Shown here: in pieces, positions 33,021 to 40,355 of the stretch
Numbering within the stretch: position 1 is the first letter of the stretch
Layout of the letters: each line of letters begins with the position of its first letter
Source: CAWINH01 sp963837425
Lineage (GTDB): Bacteria; Chloroflexota; Limnocylindria; QHBO01
Assembly (NCBI GenBank): GCA_963837425.1
Contig: CAWINH010000014.1
Span: forward strand, 1 to 50,700
DNA: 50,700 nt
Direction: 5' to 3'
Notes under the pieces: model-generated
The model's input: the letters and a program-made list of their open reading frames with translations, nothing else
Database searches by the model: none
Told to the model about the DNA's origin: nothing
Translations under genes and position numbers: made by a program

Positions 33021-33026
33021 TATCAT
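33021..33026 (+). promoter_or_regulatory. -10 element TATCAT, leaderless start of the glutaredoxin-like gene
   Basis: TATCAT is exactly six bases before the ATG at 33033. Confidence 0.6.
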
Positions 33027-33032
33027 CGGTCC

Positions 33033-33284
33033 ATGAACGGACCGGTGGTCCTCTACGAGCGCGCCGGCTGCCACCTCTGCGACGAGATGCGATCCGTCCT
33101 CGACGAGGTGCTGGGGGCCGGCGGCTACCAGCGCGTGGACGTGGACTCCAGCGACGAGCTCGTGCTCCGCTACGGCTTCCGGGTTCCGGTCTTGGCCGTC
33201 GGCGATCGGGACGTTCTCGAGGCGCCGGTGACCGAAGGAGAGGTGCGACGCGTGGCCGGCGGGCTCGCCGGCGCCGATCGGTGA
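33033..33284 (+). CDS. Glutaredoxin-like (DUF836) protein
   Basis: 83 residues. Thioredoxin-fold pattern: VVLYERAGCHLCDEM with a CHLC redox pair at 13-16, strand QRVDVDSSDELVLRYGFRVP with the cis-Pro near 52, and VLAVGDRDVLEAP. This is the DUF836 glutaredoxin-like family, small cytosolic thiol-disulfide proteins of unsettled substrate. It lies between tRNA-Arg and the convergent cupredoxin gene, whose ends are nine bases apart. Confidence 0.88.
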   Translation: MNGPVVLYERAGCHLCDEMRSVLDEVLGAGGYQRVDVDSSDELVLRYGFRVPVLAVGDRDVLEAPVTEGEVRRVAGGLAGADR

Positions 33285-33293
33285 CCCGCTCGG

Positions 33294-33737
33294 CTAACGG
33301 ACGTACAGCGCCCCGTTCATCTGCGGATGGACGGTGCAGGCGAAGTAGTGCTCACCGGCCGGGATGGGATCGATCGAGTAGTCGATCGACTTGTTCGGCC
33401 CGATAATGATGTCACCCTTGAAATAGGTGTCTTTCATGCTGGCGTCGGCCCAGAGCGCGACGTCATGCGGCATCGACTCCTCGTTCGTGAAGCGGATGCT
33501 GAACTGGGTATTGGCGGGCGCGACGATGCACGGCGCCGAGAACTTGATGTCCTTCGCGGAGAGGGTGATGACGTTGTCGGCGTCGGGTCGTGCGCATGCG
33601 GCGGGCGGCTCGGCACCCGAGGCGAGCGGAGTGAATCCGGCGGATCCGCCACATGCGGCGAGCAGGAGACTGAGCGCGAGGCCCAGGCTCACGCGGGAGG
33701 GGCGTCGTGCGCTCCAGTGAGGCGCAGCGGGCGGCAT
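33294..33737 (-). CDS. Cupredoxin-fold (plastocyanin-like) lipoprotein
   Basis: 147 residues. Lipobox LLLAAC (about 24-29) marks a lipoprotein. After a Gly/Ala-rich linker a plastocyanin-like domain has the type I copper ligands in order: His in SMPHDVALW, then Cys, His and Met of HYFACTVHPQMNG. That is the full set of four ligands expected for a blue-copper site. It should sit on the outer face of the membrane and shuttle single electrons, but its donor and acceptor are unknown. Confidence 0.92.
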   Translation of the reverse strand: MPPAAPHWSARRPSRVSLGLALSLLLAACGGSAGFTPLASGAEPPAACARPDADNVITLSAKDIKFSAPCIVAPANTQFSIRFTNEESMPHDVALWADASMKDTYFKGDIIIGPNKSIDYSIDPIPAGEHYFACTVHPQMNGALYVR

Positions 33738-33824
33738 CGTACGGCTCCTTCGATCCTGGGGCTGCGCTGCGCGGATGGCGTCGTGCGCCGAGCGCTGCGC
33801 GTGGCGTCGAGCATGATAGCCACT

Positions 33825-34715
33825 TCAGCCTTCGCGGACGCGGTACCCCTTCTCCGTCCGCTCGATCTGGACCGGCAGTTCGCCCGGATCGTGGGTGAAA
33901 TAGCACCACAGGTCTTCGTCGGCGGCGCGTGCCACGAGCTCATTGCGGACCTCGACCGCAGCAATCGGGTAGTCGTCGAAGGCGCTCGTCCAGCGCACCG
34001 GCAGCTGCCAGCGAGTCGGGATCAGGTCCCCCCAGAAGATGGCCCGGTCCTGAGGATCGCCCGCTCGGCTCCCGGCCTGCCGGGCGCCGATCAGCACCGC
34101 TTGCGAGCCGCGAGTATGCCCGCCGGTGCGCAGGACGCTGACCCCGCGCATCAGCTCGACCTCACCGGCGACCTCGGCGAGCTGCCCCGCCGACCGCACG
34201 AGGTCCAGCTGCTCCTCCTCCATGATGCCCTGGAGCCGCAACTCGTCGCCCTTCGCCGCCTCGACCTCGTCGCGCTGGACGACGTAGCGGGCGCGCGGGA
34301 AGGCGGGCCGGCCCTCGGCATTCACCATCCCGCCGGCGTGGTCGTAGTGGAGATGGCTCACGACCACGAAGTCGATCGACCCCGGGTCCTCCCCCACCGC
34401 GCGCAGCGCGGCCGCCGGATCACCGCCCTCGATCCCCTTGATGTCGCGCTGCTTGGCGTCCAACCGCACGCCGGTCCCGGTCTCGACCAGGATCCGCTTG
34501 CCCTCCGCCTCGATGAGGAGCAGGTTGAGCCGACACAGGACGCGCCCTCGCTCATCGGTATCCGCGAAGCGCGACCAGAGCGGCCTGGGCACCACTCCGA
34601 AGAAGGCGCCGGCATCGGGCCTGAACCATCCAGCGCGGAGGACCCGGACCCGGACCTCCCCCGCGTAGACGCGCGCTTCGGCGGCAGGGGTGATCGCGTA
34701 CAGGGGTTCGGGCAC
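33825..34715 (-). CDS. MBL-fold (metallo-beta-lactamase) hydrolase
   Basis: 296 codons from the GTG at 34715, with GGAGG eight bases upstream. The metal motif HLHYDHAGG (HxHxDH) is near 120-127, with later His in TGGHTRGSQ near 207 and HDP near 278, and a metal-bridging Asp in IFWGDLIPT near 233. The N-terminus (RVYAGEVRVRVLRAGWFRPD) fits the quorum-quenching-lactonase-like branch of MBL hydrolases. Substrate unknown; a hydrolytic detoxifying or lactonase role is possible. It lies downstream of dcd. Confidence 0.88.
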   Translation of the reverse strand: MPEPLYAITPAAEARVYAGEVRVRVLRAGWFRPDAGAFFGVVPRPLWSRFADTDERGRVLCRLNLLLIEAEGKRILVETGTGVRLDAKQRDIKGIEGGDPAAALRAVGEDPGSIDFVVVSHLHYDHAGGMVNAEGRPAFPRARYVVQRDEVEAAKGDELRLQGIMEEEQLDLVRSAGQLAEVAGEVELMRGVSVLRTGGHTRGSQAVLIGARQAGSRAGDPQDRAIFWGDLIPTRWQLPVRWTSAFDDYPIAAVEVRNELVARAADEDLWCYFTHDPGELPVQIERTEKGYRVREG

Positions 34716-34750
34716 GGGAGACGCCTCCGTGGGCTGCGGGTGGCGGGACG

Positions 34751-35332
34751 TCAGCGGCGGATCCGCCCTCGTTCGAAGTCCCGATGGTACAGGCTGGCGG
34801 TCGGGTCGCGCTGGCCGCGGTATCGGCTTCCGAGCCGGGCATCGCCATACGCGATCTCGACCGGCGAGCTGAGGCGTTGGAAGCTGATCTGCCCGATCTT
34901 CATCCCGTCGTAGAGGGTGATCGGCAGGTTCGCCACGTTCGACAGCTCGAGGGTCAGGTTGCCCTCCCATCCGGGATCCACGTAGCCCGCGGTCGAGTGG
35001 ATGAGGAGACCGAGCCGGCCGAGGCTCGATTTGCCCTCCAGCCGCGCGACCAGGTCGTCCGGGAGGGTGACGCACTCCAGCGTCGAGCCGAGCACGAACT
35101 CGCCGGGATGCAGGATGAAGGGATCATCGCCGCCGATCTCTACCAGCTCCGTCAGGTCGGGCTGCTCGGAACGAACGTCGATGTATGGGTAGCGGCTGTT
35201 CCGAAAGACGCGAAAGCGGCGGTCGAGGTGGAGGTCCACGCTCGACGGCTGGACCGCCTCGGGCGTGAACGGGTCGATGACGATTCGACCGGCCGTGATC
35301 TCGGCGCGGATGTCGCGGTCGGAGAGGACCAC
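34751..35332 (-). CDS. dcd: dCTP deaminase
   Basis: 193 residues. The N-terminal VLSDRDIRAEITAGRIVIDPF and the trimer-forming signature are clear: SSLGRLGLLIHSTAGYVDPG, then WEGNLTLELSNVANLPITLY near 125-145, with the catalytic Glu of TLELSN. It converts dCTP to dUTP, feeding thymidylate synthesis, or in some bacteria directly to dUMP. The nearby nrdR gene, whose stop region abuts it, makes a nucleotide-pool operon. It is followed by the MBL hydrolase. Confidence 0.95.
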   Translation of the reverse strand: MVLSDRDIRAEITAGRIVIDPFTPEAVQPSSVDLHLDRRFRVFRNSRYPYIDVRSEQPDLTELVEIGGDDPFILHPGEFVLGSTLECVTLPDDLVARLEGKSSLGRLGLLIHSTAGYVDPGWEGNLTLELSNVANLPITLYDGMKIGQISFQRLSSPVEIAYGDARLGSRYRGQRDPTASLYHRDFERGRIRR

Positions 35333-35805
35333 TATTCCTCCGCGGTTGCCGCCCGCTGGCGCATCAGGCGATCGACCTCCCGCTTCAGCGTGGAGATGTC
35401 CTCGTAGCTGTGGTACACGGATGCGAAGCGGATGTACGCGAGCTGGTCGATGTCGCGCAGCGCCTCGGTGGCGAGGCGACCGACCTCCCGGCTCGTCACC
35501 TCCGATTCGCCGCGGGTCCGCAGCTGGCTCTCGATGTCGTCAACCGCTTCCTCGACCCGCGCCAGGGTCACCGGCCGCTTCTCGAGCGCGCGGAGCAACC
35601 CGCCCTGCAGTTTCGCGCGTTCGAACTCCTGGCGCGTGCCGTCGCGCTTGATGACCGTCAGTCGCGCGCCCTCGGGTCGCTCGTAGGTCGTGAACCGCGA
35701 GCCGCACGCCTCGCACTCGCGGCGGCGGCGGATCGTGCTCCCCGCCTCGAGGTCGCGCGAGTCGATGACGCGGGTCACCGATTCATGGCAGCGTGGACAA
35801 CGCAC
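35332..35805 (-). CDS. nrdR: Transcriptional repressor NrdR
   Basis: 157 codons from the GTG at 35805, which has GGAG eight bases upstream; an ATG at 35856 lies within the likely -10 and is not used. The zinc ribbon CPRC...CEAC is at 3-34, followed by the ATP-cone (KRDGTRQEFERAKLQGGLLRA near 58). NrdR represses ribonucleotide reductase genes by binding NrdR boxes, using (d)ATP as signal. It is followed directly by dcd, so both control and supply of dNTPs are linked. Confidence 0.95.
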   Translation of the reverse strand: MRCPRCHESVTRVIDSRDLEAGSTIRRRRECEACGSRFTTYERPEGARLTVIKRDGTRQEFERAKLQGGLLRALEKRPVTLARVEEAVDDIESQLRTRGESEVTSREVGRLATEALRDIDQLAYIRFASVYHSYEDISTLKREVDRLMRQRAATAEE

Positions 35806-35851
35806 GTGGCTCGCTCCGGTACGGACTACACCAGCGGTGGTACCGTCGGCG

Positions 35852-35873
35852 AGCATACCACAAGATATGGGCG
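35852..35873 (-). promoter_or_regulatory. Candidate nrdR promoter and NrdR box
   Basis: TATGCT (35857-35852, minus) is a likely -10, with TGG before it. Immediately upstream CGCCCATATCTTGTGG (35873-35858) matches the NrdR-box core in ten of sixteen positions, including ATAT and TTGTG. Autoregulation is inference from that match. Confidence 0.35.
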
Positions 35874-35881
35874 ATCGACGA

Positions 35882-36454
35882 TCACGCGCGATGAAGCCGG
35901 GTCGTCACGGTCACCTCCGCCGGCTTCCCCGGCTCCCAGTGCAGGAGGACGTCGACGACGTCGCGCATTCGCATCTGCGCGTGGAGGATGTTCTGGTGTC
36001 CCCGCTTCCAGTAGGTGTGCGGCTCCTCATCCTCCGGGGGCCGATGCGGGAGCTTCGTGATCCCGCACCCGCGCTGCGCGGTGACGATCCCGCGCAGACC
36101 CCGTTCGAGATTCGCCTCATACTCCATGTGGAGTCCGTGCAGCTCCTCGGGCGCGAGCATCTCCTCGAGCTCGCGCGAGGCGAGGTCCAGCTCGTCCTCG
36201 CCGGCCTGGAGGGCCGCGATCGCTTCGTCCACGTCCACGTCCCGGCGGCGAAGCGCGTCGATCGTCTCCACCGTCTTCGTGAGGGCGACGTCAATCCCAT
36301 CGGTATGGCTCTTCAGCTCCTTGCGGTAGGCCTGGAGCTCGCGCCCAAAACCAAACGGGCGCCGTCGTCGTCGGCCGGGCAGCCAGGTTGGCAGCACGAC
36401 CACCCCCAGCACCGCCGCACTCAGGGGCAGCGCAAGCCATGCACGGATGCGCAT
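35882..36454 (-). CDS. Hypothetical protein, helical with N-terminal membrane segment
   Basis: 190 codons from the ATG at 36454, with a strong AGGAGG four bases upstream. Residues 4-24 are one membrane helix (AWLALPLSAAVLGVVVLP), followed by RRRRR and a long helical region with coiled-coil character (ALRRRDVDVDEAIAALQAGE, then LDLASRELEEML). The C-terminal part has CGITKLPHRPPEDEE. Layout suggests a membrane-anchored cytosolic coiled coil. It follows ETF alpha by eight bases and is probably co-transcribed. No family recognised. Confidence 0.7.
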   Translation of the reverse strand: MRIRAWLALPLSAAVLGVVVLPTWLPGRRRRRPFGFGRELQAYRKELKSHTDGIDVALTKTVETIDALRRRDVDVDEAIAALQAGEDELDLASRELEEMLAPEELHGLHMEYEANLERGLRGIVTAQRGCGITKLPHRPPEDEEPHTYWKRGHQNILHAQMRMRDVVDVLLHWEPGKPAEVTVTTRLHRA

Positions 36455-36462
36455 CGGTCCTC

Positions 36463-37440
36463 CTATCCCTTTCGCCGCTTGATCTCCGCGGTCAGCTTCG
36501 GAACGATCTGGAACAGGTCGCCGACGACGAACAGGTCGGCGAATTCGCCGATGGGCGCGTCGGGGTCCTTGTTGATCGCCACCACGTGCTCGGATGACTG
36601 CATGCCGACGCGGTGCTGAATCGCGCCGCTGATCCCGCAGGCGAGGTAGAGCGCCGGCTTCACGACCTTGCCGGTCTGGCCGATCTGCAGCTGGTAGGGC
36701 ACCCACCCCGCGTCTGCGGCGGCGCGGCTGGCGCCCACCGCCCCTCCCATCACGGAGGCGAGCTCCTGGAGCGTCGCGAATCCCGCCTCGGAGCCCACGC
36801 CTCGGCCTCCTGACACGATCACCGTGGCCTCCTCGAGGTTCGCCACGGCCGCTTCCGCGGGGTGCGATTCGACCACGCGGACCGAGCCGAGCGGGCCCGG
36901 TTCGGCGGCAACGGCTCGCTCGAGGGGCGCCACGCCGCTGCCGCCCTCCCGGGGCGCGAACGTGTTGGCGAGAACGAGGAGCACGGCCGGCGTCGGAGCA
37001 CCCTCGGCAGGCGCGCTCACGGTGATGACCGTCCCCTGCAAGGTTGCCAGCTCGGCGCGCAGCTCCCCGTCGTCGAGCGTCACCGCTCGCACCGGGCCGA
37101 GCGCCGGGAGGTTCCGGAGCCCGAGGGCCGCCGCGGCCAGGTCCCGCCCGTTCGGAGTGGCCGGAGCGAGGAGGGCGAGCGGCTGCACCGCGTCGAGGGT
37201 CGCGGCCAGCGCCGCCGCATTCGTGATGGCCGGAGCGTCGGCATCGCCGAGCACGATCGCCCTGGCCGCGCCGGCCGCGCCCAGCCCGGCCGCGCCCTCG
37301 GCGGCGCCGCTCCCGTAGGCGAGCGCCACGGCCGCCCCCCCGCTTCGCGCGGCAAGGTCGGCTGCGCCCGCCGCGAGCTCGAGCGCCGACCGGCTCGCGG
37401 CGCCGTTGAACTCGGCCAGGAAGGCGACGTCGTTGCTCAT
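36463..37440 (-). CDS. etfA: Electron transfer flavoprotein alpha subunit
   Basis: 325 residues, standard for EtfA. The C-terminal FAD-binding domain is complete: SGGRGVGSEAGFA near 208, VGASRAAADAGWVPY near 235, QIGQTGKVVKPALYLACGIS near 252-271 and AIQHRVGMQSS near 273. The N-terminal half is diverged and Ala-rich, as usual. With EtfB it takes electrons from acyl-CoA dehydrogenases. It follows etfB by 14 bases. Confidence 0.95.
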   Translation of the reverse strand: MSNDVAFLAEFNGAASRSALELAAGAADLAARSGGAAVALAYGSGAAEGAAGLGAAGAARAIVLGDADAPAITNAAALAATLDAVQPLALLAPATPNGRDLAAAALGLRNLPALGPVRAVTLDDGELRAELATLQGTVITVSAPAEGAPTPAVLLVLANTFAPREGGSGVAPLERAVAAEPGPLGSVRVVESHPAEAAVANLEEATVIVSGGRGVGSEAGFATLQELASVMGGAVGASRAAADAGWVPYQLQIGQTGKVVKPALYLACGISGAIQHRVGMQSSEHVVAINKDPDAPIGEFADLFVVGDLFQIVPKLTAEIKRRKG

Positions 37441-37454
37441 CGGTTCCTCCAGCG

Positions 37455-38240
37455 CTAGATCAGCTTCCGGGCCGCGAGCCAGTCGGCGATGCGGGCCGCG
37501 GCCTCATCCGCTCCCACGTCCTCGATCCGCTCGGTGGGCGGCTTCTCGGCCGGTGGGCGCGCCTCGATCATCCGCGTCAGGGCGGCCCCGCGCAGCGCCT
37601 CGGCCTCGAGCCCCAGGTCCGCGAGCGACCACGTCTCGAGGGGCTTTCGTCTGGCCGCCATGATCCCCTTCAGCGACGCGTAGCGTGGCTCCCCGACCTG
37701 ATCCGTGACCGACGCGACGACCGGCAACCCCGCCTCGAGGATGTCGAAGCCCGATGAAGAGAGGCGGCGGATGCGGGGCACGCCGCCGGTCAGCGTGAGC
37801 TCCGCGCCGTAGGACAGCAGCGGGAGGCTCCGCATGGCGGCGACCGCGCCGGGCACGAGCGAGCCGCGCGCGTCATCGGACGCCATCCCGAACAGGGACA
37901 CGTCGGGCGCGAGCCTGTCGAGCGCGGTCGCCAGGACGCGCGCAGTCGCCCATTGATCGGCACCGGCGAGCGCCGGATCGGTCACCAGGTAGGCCTGGTC
38001 GCCACCCATCGCCAGCGCGCGGCGCAGCGCCTCGGCGGCCTGCTCCGGCCCCATCGACAGATAACTCACAGTCTCGACTGCGCCGCTCTCCTGGAGGCGC
38101 AGCGCCTGCTCGATCGCGTACTCGTCGAGCGGGTTGATGACCGATTCCGCGGCGGCGCGGTCGAGGCGCAGGTCGTCGGTGTAGCGCGTCTCGGCAGTGG
38201 CGGCCGGGACCTGCTTGATGCAGACGATGATCGAGGTCAC
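37455..38240 (-). CDS. etfB: Electron transfer flavoprotein beta subunit
   Basis: 261 codons from the GTG at 38240. IIVCIKQVPAATAETRY near 5-20, NPLDEYAIEQALRLQESG near 36 and SMGPEQAAEALRRALAMGGD near 63-82 are EtfB hallmarks, including the AMP-binding region. GSLVPGAVAAMRSLPLLSYG carries the subunit-contact region. No extra Fe-S or NAD-bifurcation motif is visible, so it appears to be a conventional ETF. The start follows TAGACT by seven bases (leaderless), and the gene starts the etfB-etfA operon. Confidence 0.95.
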   Translation of the reverse strand: MTSIIVCIKQVPAATAETRYTDDLRLDRAAAESVINPLDEYAIEQALRLQESGAVETVSYLSMGPEQAAEALRRALAMGGDQAYLVTDPALAGADQWATARVLATALDRLAPDVSLFGMASDDARGSLVPGAVAAMRSLPLLSYGAELTLTGGVPRIRRLSSSGFDILEAGLPVVASVTDQVGEPRYASLKGIMAARRKPLETWSLADLGLEAEALRGAALTRMIEARPPAEKPPTERIEDVGADEAAARIADWLAARKLI

Positions 38241-38247
38241 GCCGCCA

Positions 38248-38253
38248 AGTCTA
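38248..38253 (-). promoter_or_regulatory. -10 element TAGACT, leaderless start of etfB
   Basis: TAGACT is seven bases before the etfB GTG at 38240, in the 33-base gap after the acyl-CoA dehydrogenase stop. Confidence 0.55.
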
Positions 38254-38273
38254 CCGATGCCGACTCCCCTCGG

Positions 38274-39434
38274 TCAGCGTCCAACGCCGGGCCGCCGGAG
38301 GATCTGGCGCGCGATGACCAGCCGCTGGATCTGCTGCGTTCCCTCGTAGAGCTGGGTGATCTTCGCGTCGCGCATCATCCGTTCGACCGGGTAGTCGCGG
38401 ATGTAGCCGTAACCCCCGAAGACCTGAACCGCGTCGGTCGTCACCCGCATGGCGGTGTCGCCGGCGATGAGCTTCGCGACGCTCGTCCAGTAGGGAAGCT
38501 CGGGATCGCCGGCGTCGACCCGCGCGGCGGCCGCGTAGCTGAGCTGTCGCGCCGCCTCCGTCTGGCTGGCCATGTCGGCCAGCATGAAGCCGATCCCCTG
38601 GAACTCTGCGACCCGTTCCCCGAACTGCCTCCGCTCGGCGGCATACCCCACGGCCGCGTCCAGCGCTCCCTGGGCGATGCCGACCGCCTGGGAGGCGATC
38701 CCCAGCCGCGAACGGTCCAGGGTGGCCATCGCGATCTTGAATCCGTCGCCCTCTTCGCCGAGGCGGTTCTCGATCGGCACCCGGACATCGTCGAAGTTCA
38801 GCTCCGCGGTGGGAGACCCGCGGATCCCCATCTTGTGCTCGGTCCGTGGCGCGGAGAACCCGGCCGTTGCGGTCTCCACGATGAACGCGCTCATTCCCTT
38901 TCGGCCGCCGGCGTCCGGATTGGTCAGGGCGAAGACGGTCACGACGTTCGCGATGCTTCCATGGGTGATGAACCGCTTGCTCCCGTTGAGCACGTAGGAG
39001 TCCCCGTCGCGACGGGCTCGCATCCGGATCGCGGCCACGTCGCTGCCGGCGCCGGCCTCGGTGAGGCCAAAGGCGATGAGCCACTCCCCCGACGCGAGCC
39101 GGGGAAAGTATCGGCCCTTCTGCTCGTCATTCCCGGCGAGCAGGATCGGCAGCGAACCGAGCTTCTGGACGATCGGGATCAGGCTCGTGGTCGCGTCCGC
39201 GCGGGCCACCTCCTCGATCACGATTGCCTGGCCGATGCCGTCCAGCGCGGTCCCCCCATGGCGCTCCTCAAAGCAGGTTCCGAGCAGGTCCTGTCCGGCG
39301 AGCAGCTCCTTGAGGTCCCAGGGGAACTCGGCCTCCTCGTCGATGTCGGCGGCTCGCGGCGCGATCCGCTCGTCGGCGAGCTGGCGCACAACGGCGCGCA
39401 GCTCATCGTGCTCATCGGTCGTGCGGTAGCTCAT
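38274..39434 (-). CDS. Acyl-CoA dehydrogenase
   Basis: 386 residues, typical of the family. GLTEAGAGSDVAAIRMRA near 133 and YVLNGSKRFITHG near 156 are the FAD/substrate signatures. VQVFGGYGYIRDYPVERMMRDAKI is the C-terminal signature (in 20-residue parts near 335-358), and the catalytic base fits Glu in LYEGTQQIQ near 365. It oxidises a short- or medium-chain acyl-CoA to enoyl-CoA, handing electrons to the ETF made by the next two genes downstream. GGAG lies 11 bases before the ATG. Confidence 0.95.
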   Translation of the reverse strand: MSYRTTDEHDELRAVVRQLADERIAPRAADIDEEAEFPWDLKELLAGQDLLGTCFEERHGGTALDGIGQAIVIEEVARADATTSLIPIVQKLGSLPILLAGNDEQKGRYFPRLASGEWLIAFGLTEAGAGSDVAAIRMRARRDGDSYVLNGSKRFITHGSIANVVTVFALTNPDAGGRKGMSAFIVETATAGFSAPRTEHKMGIRGSPTAELNFDDVRVPIENRLGEEGDGFKIAMATLDRSRLGIASQAVGIAQGALDAAVGYAAERRQFGERVAEFQGIGFMLADMASQTEAARQLSYAAAARVDAGDPELPYWTSVAKLIAGDTAMRVTTDAVQVFGGYGYIRDYPVERMMRDAKITQLYEGTQQIQRLVIARQILRRPGVGR

Positions 39435-39452
39435 CCGGTCGCGGGGCTCCTT

Positions 39453-40316
39453 TCAGTCGCGGGGACCCTGCACCTCGACCTGCCCCTCGTGAAGGCGGGC
39501 GACGTAGCTCACCTGTCGGCTCGCGGCGGGACCATGGCGTACCGCGCCGTCACTGAGCCGGAACGCGGAGGCATGGAGGGGACAGACGATCGTGTCGCCC
39601 TCGAGCCGCCCGTCAGAGAGGCGGCCCCCGGCGTGCGAGCAGCTGTCCTTCAGTGCGTACACGACGTCGCCGCGCCTGACGAGGACGAGCGCCGTGGCAC
39701 CCAGGCTCGCCCGCGTCGGGGTACCGTCGCTCAGCTCGGCGTCCGGGAGCACCGCTGTGAACTCGGCGGCGCGCTTCCCCCGCGCGAACGCGTTGTAGTT
39801 GACCATGACGCCGTACTTGAAGACGAGGTGGCCGCCGATGAAGGCACCGACCGTCAGCACCAGGTAGCCCGCCACCAGGGCGATGGCGGTCAGCGCATCG
39901 GCGCCCGTCAGCCGGGCGAAGAAGGCGATCAGGAGGCCCACCGTCGCAACGAGGTTGAGGAGCGCGTGGAGGCCCGCGACGTTGCGCTCGTCCCCCTCGT
40001 TCGTGTCCTTGAAATCGGTGAGCCCCGCGGCGATCGCGCCGAGCGCGGCCAGGCAGGTCAGCCCGAGCGCCCAGCCCGTCGCCACTTCGAGGTCTGAGAC
40101 GCCGAACCAGCCTAGCACCAGCAGCAGGGTTGCCGACGTCGCGCCGCCAACGACCACGTCGGTGAGCAGCGGATGGAGCGAATGGCCGAGCCACGACCCG
40201 TTCAGGAGGTCCTGGAGCAGCTTCCCCGGGCGGCCCAGGACCCGGTACATGCCATTGGCGAGCCGGGCGATCCACTCCGAAAGCCCGGCCAGCGGCCTGG
40301 CGAGACGCTCGAACAT
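39453..40316 (-). CDS. Rieske [2Fe-2S] protein fused to DUF2231 membrane domain
   Basis: 287 residues. The N-terminal 170 residues are the DUF2231 membrane domain with a His-containing loop (GHSLHPLLTDVVVGG near 45) and about four helices. The C-terminal 90 residues are a Rieske domain with CSHAGG near 229 and CPLHAS near 249 binding a [2Fe-2S] cluster. The pairing suggests quinone-linked electron transfer at the membrane, and the Rieske domain is soluble on one side. It precedes the acyl-CoA dehydrogenase gene by 19 bases on the same strand. Role unproven. Confidence 0.9.
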   Translation of the reverse strand: MFERLARPLAGLSEWIARLANGMYRVLGRPGKLLQDLLNGSWLGHSLHPLLTDVVVGGATSATLLLVLGWFGVSDLEVATGWALGLTCLAALGAIAAGLTDFKDTNEGDERNVAGLHALLNLVATVGLLIAFFARLTGADALTAIALVAGYLVLTVGAFIGGHLVFKYGVMVNYNAFARGKRAAEFTAVLPDAELSDGTPTRASLGATALVLVRRGDVVYALKDSCSHAGGRLSDGRLEGDTIVCPLHASAFRLSDGAVRHGPAASRQVSYVARLHEGQVEVQGPRD

Positions 40317-40355
40317 CTCCCTGCCTCCTGTTCTCCGTGAGCGCTGGTGCCGCTC

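Noticed and set aside
37953..40097. 714-codon plus-strand open frame
   Set aside because: It lies opposite etfB, the acyl-CoA dehydrogenase and the Rieske gene, and its translation is Arg/His/Asp-rich with no recognisable family.
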